A stretch of DNA of 64,000 nt from Casimicrobium huifangae (GTDB lineage Bacteria > Pseudomonadota > Gammaproteobacteria > Burkholderiales > Casimicrobiaceae): NCBI RefSeq assembly GCF_009746125.1, contig NZ_CP041352.1:124001-188000 (forward strand). The letters run 5' to 3'. The position numbers were made by a program, and so were the translations under genes. The notes below the pieces were generated by a model, which was not told the origin of the DNA, searched no databases, and saw nothing but the letters and a program-made list of their open reading frames with translations. This document shows, one piece after another, positions 15,813 through 23,589 of the stretch; the stretch's first letter is position 1; the number at the start of each line of letters is the position of its first letter.

Positions 15813-16934
15813 ATGGCTCTCATGTTCCCGCGGCTTGCCCGCAACTTCGTGAAGAACGGGTACTTCCCAACCGATGAACCGACGCTCGAAAGAGCCCTCA
15901 ATGCACTGATGCCCAGTGCGCCTGAATCCAATGGGCCGATGTGCATCCTCGATCCCTGCGCCGGCGAAGGCGTGGCGATTGCCGAAGCTGCTCATGCCCT
16001 CGGGCGCGAGCAGGCCAGGGCGTTCGCCGTCGAGTTCGACGCAGAGCGGGCGCGCCATGCCCGCGGCCTGGTCGATCACTGCCTGCACGCGGATCTGATG
16101 GACACGATGATCTCCAAGCAGTCCTTTGGGCTGCTCTGGCTCAATCCGCCATATGGCGACCTGTCCAAGGACGTCAACGGCAACATTGGCTATCAGGGTC
16201 AGGGCCGTGCCCGCCTCGAAAAGCTGTTCTACCAGCGCACGCTGCCCCTGCTGCAGTACGGCGGCGTGCTGGTCTTCATCATCCCCGGCTACGTGCTCGA
16301 CGCCGAGCTGGTCGGCTGGCTGACGCGCCACTACACCGACCTGCGGATCTACCGAGCGGTGGAAACGCAGTTCAAGCAGGTGGTGATCTTCGGTCGGCGG
16401 GTGCGCCAGCGTGAGCAGGCACCCGATGGCGTCAAAGCCGTGCGCAATCTGCTGCTGCAGGTTGGGCTTGGCGAAGTCGAAGCCGAGGAGCTGCCGGGCG
16501 AATGGCCGTTCCTGCCGTACATCGTCCCAGCCAGTCCGGCGGAGCCGGGGCATTTCTTCCGCGTGACGATGGAGCCGGAGCAGTTCGCCGATGAGGTTGG
16601 CAGACTGCAAGGCCTCTGGCCGTCGCGGGATACGCAGTTGGGGGCCGCGCAGCAGACGCTGCGTCCACCGGCGCGGGCCTTGTCCCACTGGCATCTCGCC
16701 CTGGCCCTGGCTGCGGGTGCGATCTCGGGAGTCGTGCAATCCAAGACGGGGCGCGTACTCGTCGTCAAAGGTGACACCCACAAGGACAAGACGCTCCAGC
16801 GGGAATTCACCGAACGCGAAGACGGCTCGATTGCCGAGACGCGCATCCTCACCGACAAGTTCGTTCCCGTCATCCGAGCCTGGGACATGACGCCGGGTTC
16901 CGCCACGCGGGGCGAGGTGTTGACCATTCGCTGA
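15813..16934 (+). CDS. DUF6094 / adenine-specific DNA methyltransferase-like protein
   Basis: 373 residues. The SAM-binding loop is DPCAGEGVAIAEAA (about residues 48-61) and the catalytic motif IV is NPPYGD (about 110-115), the pattern of N6-adenine methyltransferases. There is no recognisable separate target-recognition domain; the C-terminal third is beta-rich and specific to the ICE family. It may methylate the element's own DNA against restriction in a new host, or be a solitary regulatory methylase. It sits upstream of the helicase gene in the same accessory block and is followed by a terminator-like stem at 16950. Confidence 0.8.
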   Translation: MALMFPRLARNFVKNGYFPTDEPTLERALNALMPSAPESNGPMCILDPCAGEGVAIAEAAHALGREQARAFAVEFDAERARHARGLVDHCLHADLMDTMISKQSFGLLWLNPPYGDLSKDVNGNIGYQGQGRARLEKLFYQRTLPLLQYGGVLVFIIPGYVLDAELVGWLTRHYTDLRIYRAVETQFKQVVIFGRRVRQREQAPDGVKAVRNLLLQVGLGEVEAEELPGEWPFLPYIVPASPAEPGHFFRVTMEPEQFADEVGRLQGLWPSRDTQLGAAQQTLRPPARALSHWHLALALAAGAISGVVQSKTGRVLVVKGDTHKDKTLQREFTEREDGSIAETRILTDKFVPVIRAWDMTPGSATRGEVLTIR

Positions 16935-16949
16935 TCGTTTCTCCACCGC

Positions 16950-16970
16950 CGACGGTTCGCCGTCGAGTTT
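16950..16970 (+). terminator. Terminator-like hairpin
   Basis: CGACGG, loop TTCG, CCGTCG (16950-16965), then AGTTTT. The same GACGG-TTCG-CCGTC stem recurs at 17771-17784 after the 17417 gene. Confidence 0.65.
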
Positions 16971-16980
16971 TCCACCCACC

Positions 16981-17015
16981 GGGGTCCAGTCGCCCCGATG
17001 GGGTGCCGTGGCCCC
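16981..17015 (+). promoter_or_regulatory. Leader hairpin before the broken 17038 gene
   Basis: GGGG (16981-16984) with CCCC (17012-17015), CC/GG, and CCCC (16993-16996) with GGGG (17000-17003) around GAT. The four G/C runs could also pair in two smaller hairpins instead. Confidence 0.6.
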
Positions 17016-17037
17016 TCCATATCCAGGAGCCTTCCCA

Positions 17038-17347
17038 TGGCAGCCCAAGCACTCTCCATCAGCCAGCCCCCGAGCCTGCGCTTCTCGCCCGGCCAGGTGG
17101 TCATGACCTGCGGCGTCGATGACCTGGTCCAACAGGCCAATTCAACCCGATTCCCTACCTGCGTCGCCACCTCGGCGGCGATTGGGGCGACCTCGACGAC
17201 AGCGACAGGCGGCAGAACGATGCCGCGCTGAAGTCCGGTGAGGATCGTCTGTTCTCTTCCTACCAGGTCGCACCCGGCCTGAAGCTCTGGATCATCACCG
17301 AATGGGATCGCAGCCTCACCACGTTGCTGTTGCCCAGCGAGTACTGA
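17038..17347 (+). pseudogene. Frameshifted paralogue of the 17417 gene
   Basis: Reading starts at ATG 17038 (MAAQALSISQPPSLRFSPG...), but near 17133-17141 the frame that matches the family changes: from there to the TGA at 17345-17347 the +1-shifted frame reads PIPYLRRHLGGDWGDLDD, then LKLWIITEWDRSLTTLLLPS and EY. This matches the end of the next gene (RHMRGDWGDVADYQ..., LPSEY). The pattern fits a small deletion, perhaps four bases of a repeated GGCC. A sequencing error is possible. The leader hairpin and the CCAGGAG site are intact, so inactivation seems recent. Confidence 0.7.
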
Positions 17348-17360
17348 TCTTCTCCAACGC

Positions 17361-17396
17361 GGGGCCACCGACACCCCGCAAGGGTGCTGTAGCCCC
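17361..17396 (+). promoter_or_regulatory. Leader hairpin before the 17417 gene
   Basis: GGGGC (17361-17365) with GCCCC (17392-17396) and CACCC (17372-17376) with GGGTG (17382-17386), followed by GAAGGAAA. Confidence 0.6.
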
Positions 17397-17416
17397 TTCA
17401 CTCCGAAGGAAACCAC

Positions 17417-17722
17417 ATGACATCCGACCAACATGACAAGCACCGCCGCAAACGGCTGTTCGAAATCGGTGCACTGGAGTTCAGCGAAGGCGTCGAACGC
17501 CTGATGAACGAAGGCCGGCTCGATCCCATGCCGCTTTTCGAACGCCACATGCGTGGCGACTGGGGCGACGTCGCGGACTACCAATGGCAGCAGAACAACG
17601 CTGCGTTGGAGTCTGGCGAACGCCTCGATTCGTTTTACGTCGTCACCCGTGACCTGAGCATCCGCATCTTCACCGAAGCAGATCGCAGAGCGACCCGCAT
17701 CGTGCTGCCGTCCGAGTACTGA
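17417..17722 (+). CDS. Small GDWGD-family ICE protein, 101 aa
   Basis: Intact small protein with a central RHMRGDWGDV motif (about residues 49-58), an ESGERLDSFY segment and the ending RIVLPSEY. The family is common on plasmids and ICEs and usually encoded next to helicase or anti-restriction genes; I know no tested function. The upstream neighbour is a frameshifted copy, so this is the functional member of a tandem pair. The ribosome binding site is GAAGGA. Confidence 0.7.
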   Translation: MTSDQHDKHRRKRLFEIGALEFSEGVERLMNEGRLDPMPLFERHMRGDWGDVADYQWQQNNAALESGERLDSFYVVTRDLSIRIFTEADRRATRIVLPSEY

Positions 17723-17798
17723 CCGCGAGTTGTCACCGCAGGCCACGAGCGCCTGCACTGTCCAACCACTGACGGTTCGCCGTCTCTCTACCCACCAC

Positions 17799-17837
17799 GG
17801 GGCATGCCATCGCCCCGCTGGGGTGGTGCATGTCCCA
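17799..17837 (+). promoter_or_regulatory. Leader hairpin before the helicase gene
   Basis: GGG-CATGC (17800-17807) with GCATG-CCC (17828-17836, one bulge) and CCCC (17813-17816) with GGGG (17820-17823). TTTGGAG follows as ribosome binding site. Confidence 0.65.
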
Positions 17838-17857
17838 TTTTTCTTTGGAGCATCACC

Positions 17858-20137
17858 ATGTCCGTTGATCTCGACACCACCGCTAACGATGCAGAGCCCG
17901 TACAGGGCGAACTGCTCGAAGCGGAATCCAACCCTCTCACCCTGAGCCTTCAGGATTTTGTCGGCGAGTTCGGCGACGAACTGCTCGACTCTCTCAACCG
18001 CGCCAACCCGCCGGTCTATACCGGCCAAGCGCAAGCACAGCGGCAACTCGTCGTCGCCAGCCTCAAGCGCAAGTTGTTCCAGGCCCAGGCCGAAGTTGTC
18101 CATGCCGCCGCCGAGCTGTTGGTCGATCAAGGCGAGCGCGCTGCGATCGTCAATGGCGAAATGGGTTGCGGCAAGACGACCGTCGGCATCGCCACGGCCG
18201 CCGTGCTCAACGCCGAAGGCTACCGCCGCACCCTGGTGCTTTCGCCTCCCCACTTGGTCTACAAGTGGCGGCGCGAGATCCAGGAGACGGTGGCTGGTGC
18301 CAAGGTCTGGGTGCTCAATGGCCCGGACACGCTAGTCAAGCTCATCAAGCTGCGCGAGCAGTTGGGTGTGCAGCCCACGGGCCAGGAGTTTTTCATCCTG
18401 GGCCGCGTCAGGATGCGGATGGGGTTCCATTGGAAGCCGGTCTTCACCCAGCGGCGCACCCGCCACGGCGACGTGGCGGCCTGCCCGGACTGCGGCACGC
18501 TCATCACCGACCTCGACGGCGAGCCGGTCAACCCGATCGGGCTCGAAGCCGAGGAGTCCCGCAGGAAGTGCAGCCACTGCGCCGCGCCCCTGTGGACGCT
18601 GATCCGCCCGCGCAGCCTGTCCGGCAGCGACCAGTCCTCGGTCGTCCTCAAAGCCTTGAAGCGCATCCCGACCATCGGGGAAGTCACCGCGCAGAAGTTG
18701 ATGCAGAAGTTCGGTGACGGCTTCCTGGCCTCGATGCTGGGTGACAACATCCATGAGTTCATCAACCTCATGGATGGCAACGGCGAGCTGGTGTTTTCCG
18801 ACCGTCAGGCCACGCGCATGGAACGTGCGATGGCCAACATGGAGTTTGGCTTTGGCGAGGGCGGCTACCAACCGTCCGAATTCATCAAACGCTACCTGCC
18901 GCAAGGCACGTTCGACCTGCTCATCGCCGACGAGGCGCACGAGTACAAGAACGGTGGCAGTGCCCAGGGCCAGGCCATGGGCGTGCTGGCGGCGAAGGCT
19001 CGCAAGACCTTGCTGCTGACCGGCACGCTAATGGGCGGCTACGGCGATGATCTGTTCTACCTGCTGTTCCGGGCACTGCCAGGACGGATGATCGAAGACG
19101 GCTACCGCCCGACCACGAGCGGCAGCATGACCTCGGCTGCGATGGCGTTCATGCGCGATCACGGCGTCCTCAAGGACATCTACTCCGAGAGCGCCGGCAC
19201 GGCGCACAAGACGGCCAAGGGCACCAAGGTATCGGTGCGCACCGTCAAGGCTCCCGGCTTCGGCCCGAAAGGCGTCTTGCGCTGCATCCTGCCGTTCACG
19301 ATCTTTCTCAAGCTCAAGGACATCGGTGGCAACGTCCTGCCGCCGTATGACGAGGAGTTTCGTGAAGTCCAGATGGACGTGGCGCAAGCTGCGGCCTACC
19401 GCGATTTGGCGGGTCGGCTGACCGCAGAGCTGAAACAGGCTCTGGCGCGACGCGATACGACCTTGCTGGGGGTGGTGCTCAACGTGCTGCTGGCCTGGCC
19501 GGATTGCTGCTTCCGGTCGGAGACCGTGGTGCATCCGCGCACGCGCAACACCTTGGCGTTTGTCCCGGCTCAGTTCAATGAGTTCGAGATCAGCCCCAAG
19601 GAGCGTGAGCTGATCGATATCTGCAAAGCGGAGAAGGAACAGGGCCGCAACGTTCTGGCCTACACGGTCTATACCGGCACGCGCGACACCACGTCGCGCC
19701 TGAAGGGGCTGCTGGAGCAGGAAGGCTTCAAGGTGGCGGTACTGCGCGCAAGCGTGGATGCCAGCCGCCGAGAAGACTGGATCGCCGAGCAACTGGACCG
19801 TGGCATCGACGTGCTCGTCACCAATCCCGAGCTGGTCAAGACGGGACTGGATTTGTTGGAGTTCCCGACGATTGTGTTCATGCAAAGTGGCTACAACGTG
19901 TACTCGCTCCAACAGGCAGCACGCCGCTCCTGGCGCATCGGGCAGAAACAGCCCGTGCGCGTGATCTACCTCGGCTATGCCGGTTCCTCGCAGATGACCT
20001 GCCTGGAACTGATGGCCAAGAAGATCATGGTCTCGCAGTCCACCTCGGGCGACGTGCCCGAATCGGGGCTGGATGTTCTGAATCAGGACGGTGATTCCGT
20101 CGAGGTCGCACTGGCCCGGCAATTGGTCACCGCCTGA
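17858..20137 (+). CDS. SNF2-type (superfamily 2) helicase of the ICE accessory block
   Basis: 759 residues from ATG 17858, chosen because TTTGGAG lies just upstream. Walker A is GEMGCGKTTVG (about residues 100-110), two CxxC pairs (CPDCG..., CSHCA, about 209-245) look like a zinc ribbon inserted between motifs I and II, the DEAH box is IADEAHEYK (about 353-361), motif III LTGTLMGG, and motif VI QQAARRSWRIGQKQ (about 684-697). It is a complete ATP-dependent DNA translocase of the SNF2 kind. It is the last gene of the accessory block and is followed by two terminators. Its substrate is unknown; a role in element replication or protection is inferred. Confidence 0.85.
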   Translation: MSVDLDTTANDAEPVQGELLEAESNPLTLSLQDFVGEFGDELLDSLNRANPPVYTGQAQAQRQLVVASLKRKLFQAQAEVVHAAAELLVDQGERAAIVNGEMGCGKTTVGIATAAVLNAEGYRRTLVLSPPHLVYKWRREIQETVAGAKVWVLNGPDTLVKLIKLREQLGVQPTGQEFFILGRVRMRMGFHWKPVFTQRRTRHGDVAACPDCGTLITDLDGEPVNPIGLEAEESRRKCSHCAAPLWTLIRPRSLSGSDQSSVVLKALKRIPTIGEVTAQKLMQKFGDGFLASMLGDNIHEFINLMDGNGELVFSDRQATRMERAMANMEFGFGEGGYQPSEFIKRYLPQGTFDLLIADEAHEYKNGGSAQGQAMGVLAAKARKTLLLTGTLMGGYGDDLFYLLFRALPGRMIEDGYRPTTSGSMTSAAMAFMRDHGVLKDIYSESAGTAHKTAKGTKVSVRTVKAPGFGPKGVLRCILPFTIFLKLKDIGGNVLPPYDEEFREVQMDVAQAAAYRDLAGRLTAELKQALARRDTTLLGVVLNVLLAWPDCCFRSETVVHPRTRNTLAFVPAQFNEFEISPKERELIDICKAEKEQGRNVLAYTVYTGTRDTTSRLKGLLEQEGFKVAVLRASVDASRREDWIAEQLDRGIDVLVTNPELVKTGLDLLEFPTIVFMQSGYNVYSLQQAARRSWRIGQKQPVRVIYLGYAGSSQMTCLELMAKKIMVSQSTSGDVPESGLDVLNQDGDSVEVALARQLVTA

Positions 20138-20150
20138 TTTCCACGCCATC

Positions 20151-20178
20151 GCCGGCCTAGCGCCGCCGGCTTTCTTTT
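20151..20178 (+). terminator. Rho-independent terminator after the helicase
   Basis: GCCGGC (20151-20156), 8-base loop, GCCGGC (20165-20170), then TTTCTTTT. Confidence 0.8.
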
Positions 20179-20190
20179 GTTCACAACTTG

Positions 20191-20231
20191 CAGCCCCACT
20201 CGCGTTCTTCGTGGGCGGGGCTGCGTTTTTT
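20191..20231 (+). terminator. Second terminator in tandem
   Basis: CAGCCCCAC (20191-20199) pairs with GTGGG-GGGGCTG (20211-20223, one bulged base), followed by CGTTTTTTC. Confidence 0.75.
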
Positions 20232-20496
20232 CTTTGGCGTGCTACGGCAGCCACCCTGCAATTGATTCGCGAAGTACACCGTTTTTCGTCCCATATTGCG
20301 GCTTAACTGCAAATCCGCCTATTGATCCATGAGCTACTGGTTGTGCGCAACAACGGGTGCGTCTGTACCGCCTGGACGATACGCAGTAGGCATCCGGGTC
20401 GCCCCTGAAACCGGGCACTACCCAGTTCGCATTCCTGGCTGACCGCACGGCACCGTGCCGCCAAGGTATCGGCATCGCAACAGAAGAGCCGATGCC

Positions 20497-21075
20497 ATGC
20501 CCGCAACCCATGTATCCCGGCGTCTGGTCGGCGCTGGTCTCCTGGCCGCAGCGCTGGCCAGCGGCTGCGCCACCACGACCGCGCCGCTGGTGCCAGACGC
20601 CATAGAAGGCGTCTCCTCCGCTCCCGAACCCGAGGCCCCCGAGTTCATTCCCGTCGTGCGCTATGGCCGCTACACGCTGGTCGAGCTGACACCCACGGCG
20701 GCGCAGCGTGACTTGCTGTTGCAGACCATCGACGTGTTCATGCCCGAGGATGCCCGTGCCACGGTGGGCGATGGCCTGCGGCATGTGCTCAAACGCAGCG
20801 GCTACCAGCTTTGCGAGACGCCTCGCGCCGTGACCGAGTTGTATGTGCTCCCGCTGCCGGCGGCGCACCTGCATCTTGGCCCCATGACCTTGCGCGATGC
20901 GCTGCTCACCCTGGCTGGCCCGGCCTGGGAACTGCATGCGGATGAACGGGCACGGCAGATTTGCTTCGAGCGGCCTGGAGGCAGTGCGACCGCCGAGCAC
21001 GCACACGAGCCGCCCGCTGCCGAGGCGGTGCAGACGTTTCCGCTGATGCCTTCGGGTTCGGGAGGCCAGCCATGA
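20497..21075 (+). CDS. pilL: PilL-type ICE lipoprotein (TIGR03748)
   Basis: 192 residues from ATG 20497. The signal sequence ends in a lipobox-like LASGC (cysteine at about residue 26), so it is probably an outer-membrane-linked lipoprotein. The folded part (VVRYGRYTLVELTPTAAQRD, then LRHVLKRSGYQLC) is the PilL N-terminal domain family found at the head of PFGI-1 transfer regions, where it relates to type IV pilus assembly for mating. It overlaps the next gene by ATGA (21072-21075) and heads the operon running to 26528. Confidence 0.8.
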   Translation: MPATHVSRRLVGAGLLAAALASGCATTTAPLVPDAIEGVSSAPEPEAPEFIPVVRYGRYTLVELTPTAAQRDLLLQTIDVFMPEDARATVGDGLRHVLKRSGYQLCETPRAVTELYVLPLPAAHLHLGPMTLRDALLTLAGPAWELHADERARQICFERPGGSATAEHAHEPPAAEAVQTFPLMPSGSGGQP

Positions 21076-21713
21076 ATGCCGCGCAGTCTCCCCGTCGCCC
21101 GATCACCGCCGTGGTGGTGCAGAGCCTGATGTGGCTCTGGCTGATCAGCCTCAGCGTCTTCGTCGCTCTCGGCTACCAGGCGGTGAACGACCAGACCGAC
21201 CAGAATCAGCTTGATACCCGCCTGCAACGTCTCGAAGCGCAGGCGATGGGCCTGGCCGAGACCATTGATGCCATCCAGCAGCGTCCAGCCGTCGCAACGG
21301 CGGCAGACCTCAAAGACACCCGCGAACTCCTGGAAGCACGCGCTGCTCAGGTCGAAAAAGCGCTGAGCGGCTATGCCGCTGCCGAAGACCTTCAGGCGCT
21401 GCGCACCGAAGTCGAGCAAATCAAGACACGCCAGACTGTTGCGCGTGCCGCAGCGTCCGCCCAGCCGCGCGTACCGACCAGGCCCACCGCCAAGCCGGAA
21501 CCGCCGCCACTGCCGTTCCGCATCGTCGGCGCCGAACTTCGCGCCGGCCAGCGCAGCCTGTCCGTCGCGCCGAACAACGGGAACTTCACGCCCGACCAGC
21601 TTCAAGTGCTGCTTCCCGGCGATGCCGTCGGCCCGTGGCGCTTGCAGGCAGTCGAGGGCAACACCGCGGTGTTCCAGGCCGGCGACCAGACCCGTCGCAT
21701 GGCGATTCCTTGA
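21072..21713 (+). CDS. ICE inner-membrane coiled-coil protein, 213 aa
   Basis: Residues about 13-37 are one membrane segment (VVVQSLMWLWLISLSVFVAL), followed by a long coiled coil (about 45-120, NQLDTRLQRLEAQ...), a Pro-rich linker and a compact C-terminal domain (about 152-213, FRIVGAELRAGQRSLSVAP) that resembles PilP/TraP-type periplasmic domains. It overlaps the PilL gene by four bases. Present in this position in ICEclc-like elements, where it probably joins the inner membrane to the outer-membrane lipoprotein. No enzyme motif. Confidence 0.65.
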   Translation: MNAAQSPRRPITAVVVQSLMWLWLISLSVFVALGYQAVNDQTDQNQLDTRLQRLEAQAMGLAETIDAIQQRPAVATAADLKDTRELLEARAAQVEKALSGYAAAEDLQALRTEVEQIKTRQTVARAAASAQPRVPTRPTAKPEPPPLPFRIVGAELRAGQRSLSVAPNNGNFTPDQLQVLLPGDAVGPWRLQAVEGNTAVFQAGDQTRRMAIP

Positions 21714-21727
21714 GCGGAGCGCACGAC

Positions 21728-22453
21728 ATGAAACCGTCGATCATCCTTTCCGCGCTCCTGCTCGCGTCTGCCCAGTTGCCCGCCTGGGCGCAGCAGCCGG
21801 CCACGGCCTCCGCCCGCAATGCGCAGAGCCAGGAGCGCCTCCTTGTCGCCCGCATCCTGGACGACCGGGTGGCAAGCGACTGGGGCCTGCAACCGCAGGA
21901 GTGGGCGCGCTATCGCGAACTGATGGACGGGCCGTTGGGCATCTACTCGCCCAACCTGGACCCGCTGTCCGCCCTGGGCATCGAGGCGCGCACCGACGAG
22001 GAACGGCGCCGTTACGCAGAGCTGCAGGTGCAGGTCGAAGCGCGCCGCGTCGAGAAGCTGCTCGCCTACCAGCGTGCCTACGACGAGGCCTGGCAGCGCC
22101 TGAATCCCGGCATGCAGCGAGTGAACCTGCCTGACGACAAGCCCAACGCGGGTGCCGAACGCGGCTCCGGCCGCACGGCGGTGTTCGTCAAGGACGGCTG
22201 CGCGGCCTGCGGGCAGCTCGTGCAGCGCCTGCAATCCTCCGGCACCGAGTTCGACCTGTACATGGTTGGCAGCCGCCAGGACGACACACGTATTCGCGAC
22301 TGGGCCAAGCGTGCGAACGTCGATCCGGTGCGCGTGCGCAGCGGTGGCATCACGCTCAACCATGATGGCGGGCGGTGGCTGTCGCTGAGCTTGCCCGGAG
22401 ACCTTCCTGCGGTCGTGCGCGAGGTGAACGGTCAATGGCAGCGCCAGCCGTAG
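21728..22453 (+). CDS. ICE protein, PFL_4693 family (TIGR03759)
   Basis: 241 residues from ATG 21728, with a cleavable signal peptide ending near AQQP (residue about 23). The first part is helical (LQPQEWARYRELMDGPLGIY); the second (from about residue 150) looks like a thioredoxin fold with the cysteine pair CAAC in FVKDGCAACGQLV. A redox or disulfide role in the periplasm is therefore possible, for folding of the cysteine-rich mating proteins encoded later. The next gene begins inside its 3' end (22435). Confidence 0.8.
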   Translation: MKPSIILSALLLASAQLPAWAQQPATASARNAQSQERLLVARILDDRVASDWGLQPQEWARYRELMDGPLGIYSPNLDPLSALGIEARTDEERRRYAELQVQVEARRVEKLLAYQRAYDEAWQRLNPGMQRVNLPDDKPNAGAERGSGRTAVFVKDGCAACGQLVQRLQSSGTEFDLYMVGSRQDDTRIRDWAKRANVDPVRVRSGGITLNHDGGRWLSLSLPGDLPAVVREVNGQWQRQP

Positions 22454-23040
22454 CGGCCACCTCCGTTTCGCAGTGCTTGCGCGCACTGGCGATCGCGGCG
22501 GGCCTGTGCGCCTGCGCCGCCCATGCCCAGGAGATTCCGCCACCGGCTTACCAGCTTGCCGCACAGCTCGCGGGCATTCCCTCGACGGTGCTCTACGCGG
22601 TGGCCTTGCAGGAGAGCGGCATCCGGCGCAACGGGCGCATCGTCCCGTGGCCGTGGTCGCTCAACGTCGCCGGCCAGTCGCACCGCTTCGCCACCCGTGC
22701 CGACGCCTGCGCCGGATTGCAGCAGGCGATGCGCTCCACGTCGCACACGCGCATCGACGCGGGTCTCGGGCAGATCAACCTCGGCTACCACCAACAACGC
22801 TATGTCAGCGCGTGTGACCTGCTCGACCCATACCGCAACCTCGCCATCGCCGCTGAAATCCTGAAGGAGCAGCACGTCACTGGCGAGGACTGGTTACTGG
22901 CAATCGGTCGCTATCACCGTCCTGCGGGCGGAGAACCTGCCGCCCGCTATCGGCGCAGCGTGTCGCGCCACCTTGCCCGCGTGCAGGGCACGCGCCCAAC
23001 CGCTGCGGCCTTCGCCGCACGCCAGGAGAGCATCCCATGA
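22435..23040 (+). CDS. Lytic transglycosylase (SLT domain) of the transfer system
   Basis: 201 residues from ATG 22435, overlapping the previous stop. A signal peptide (about 1-32, ending AHAQ) is followed by an SLT-type lysozyme domain: the catalytic glutamate is in ALQESG (about residue 60), then the GLGQINLGY motif and a YNPxxN-like region. It makes openings in peptidoglycan for the mating channel, like VirB1 or PilT-island transglycosylases. It overlaps the PFL_4695 gene by ATGA. Confidence 0.88.
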   Translation: MAAPAVAATSVSQCLRALAIAAGLCACAAHAQEIPPPAYQLAAQLAGIPSTVLYAVALQESGIRRNGRIVPWPWSLNVAGQSHRFATRADACAGLQQAMRSTSHTRIDAGLGQINLGYHQQRYVSACDLLDPYRNLAIAAEILKEQHVTGEDWLLAIGRYHRPAGGEPAARYRRSVSRHLARVQGTRPTAAAFAARQESIP

Positions 23041-23585
23041 AAACATCCCATTTGACCCATCTCACACTGAAGGGCTTGCTCGTGCTGCTGGCGGCTCTGC
23101 CGCTGGCCTCGCGTGCCGGCGAGCCGCTGATCGTGGTCGAAGACCGTGGCGGCACGTCGGCGCTGCCGTACTACGAGGCTCTGAACCTTCAGCCGCGCGC
23201 CAATGCTCCGGCCCGACCGCCCATCCCGATGCTCCCGGTGCCCGCCACGCTCATGGACGAGGCCGCGATGTTGCCGGTGCGCAGTGCCAAGCTCACGCCT
23301 GGCACCGTCGCGCGGCGGGTGATCGAGGCACCGGGCCTGCGGCCTTTCGTGGTCGTCGGCGACGACGAGGCGTCCCACGCCTGGATGCGCAGCCAGGCAA
23401 CATCGCTGCGCGAGCGCGGCGCGGTGGGCCTGGTGGTTAACGTCGAGACCGTGCAGGGTCTGGCACGGCTGCGCGCCCTGGTGCCGGGCGTTCCCCTCGC
23501 GCCTGTGGCCGGTGACGACCTGGCCGAGCGCCTGGGTCTGCGGCATTACCCGGTGCTGATCACAGCCACCGGCATCGAGCAATGA
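23037..23585 (+). CDS. ICE protein, PFL_4695 family (TIGR03765)
   Basis: 182 residues with an N-terminal signal sequence (LVLLAALPLASRAGEP). The second half (AWMRSQATSLRERGAVGLVV, LRALVPGVPLAPVAGDDLAE) is the conserved PFL_4695 region, which has the look of an alpha/beta TrbC-like domain without the cysteine pair. It lies between the transglycosylase and TraD in all PFGI-1-type elements. Periplasmic location is inferred from the signal peptide; function unknown. Confidence 0.8.
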   Translation: MKTSHLTHLTLKGLLVLLAALPLASRAGEPLIVVEDRGGTSALPYYEALNLQPRANAPARPPIPMLPVPATLMDEAAMLPVRSAKLTPGTVARRVIEAPGLRPFVVVGDDEASHAWMRSQATSLRERGAVGLVVNVETVQGLARLRALVPGVPLAPVAGDDLAERLGLRHYPVLITATGIEQ

Positions 23586-23589
23586 AGCC

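Larger units (their letters stand above)
20138..20496. other. 359-base region with two terminators
   Basis: No gene seen. It separates the accessory block from the first T4SS block; besides the two terminators it should contain the promoter of the PilL-like operon, but no convincing -35/-10 pair stands out. Confidence 0.6.

Noticed and set aside
15783-17132. Open frame of 449 codons on the minus strand
   Set aside because: It covers the methyltransferase-like gene in antisense; the plus-strand product has SAM and NPPY motifs, the minus product has none.
16349-18253. Long open frame of 634 codons on the minus strand
   Set aside because: It lies opposite the methyltransferase-like gene, the GDWGD genes and the helicase start, has a Cys/Arg/Trp-rich composition without domains, and is a shadow of high-G+C coding DNA.
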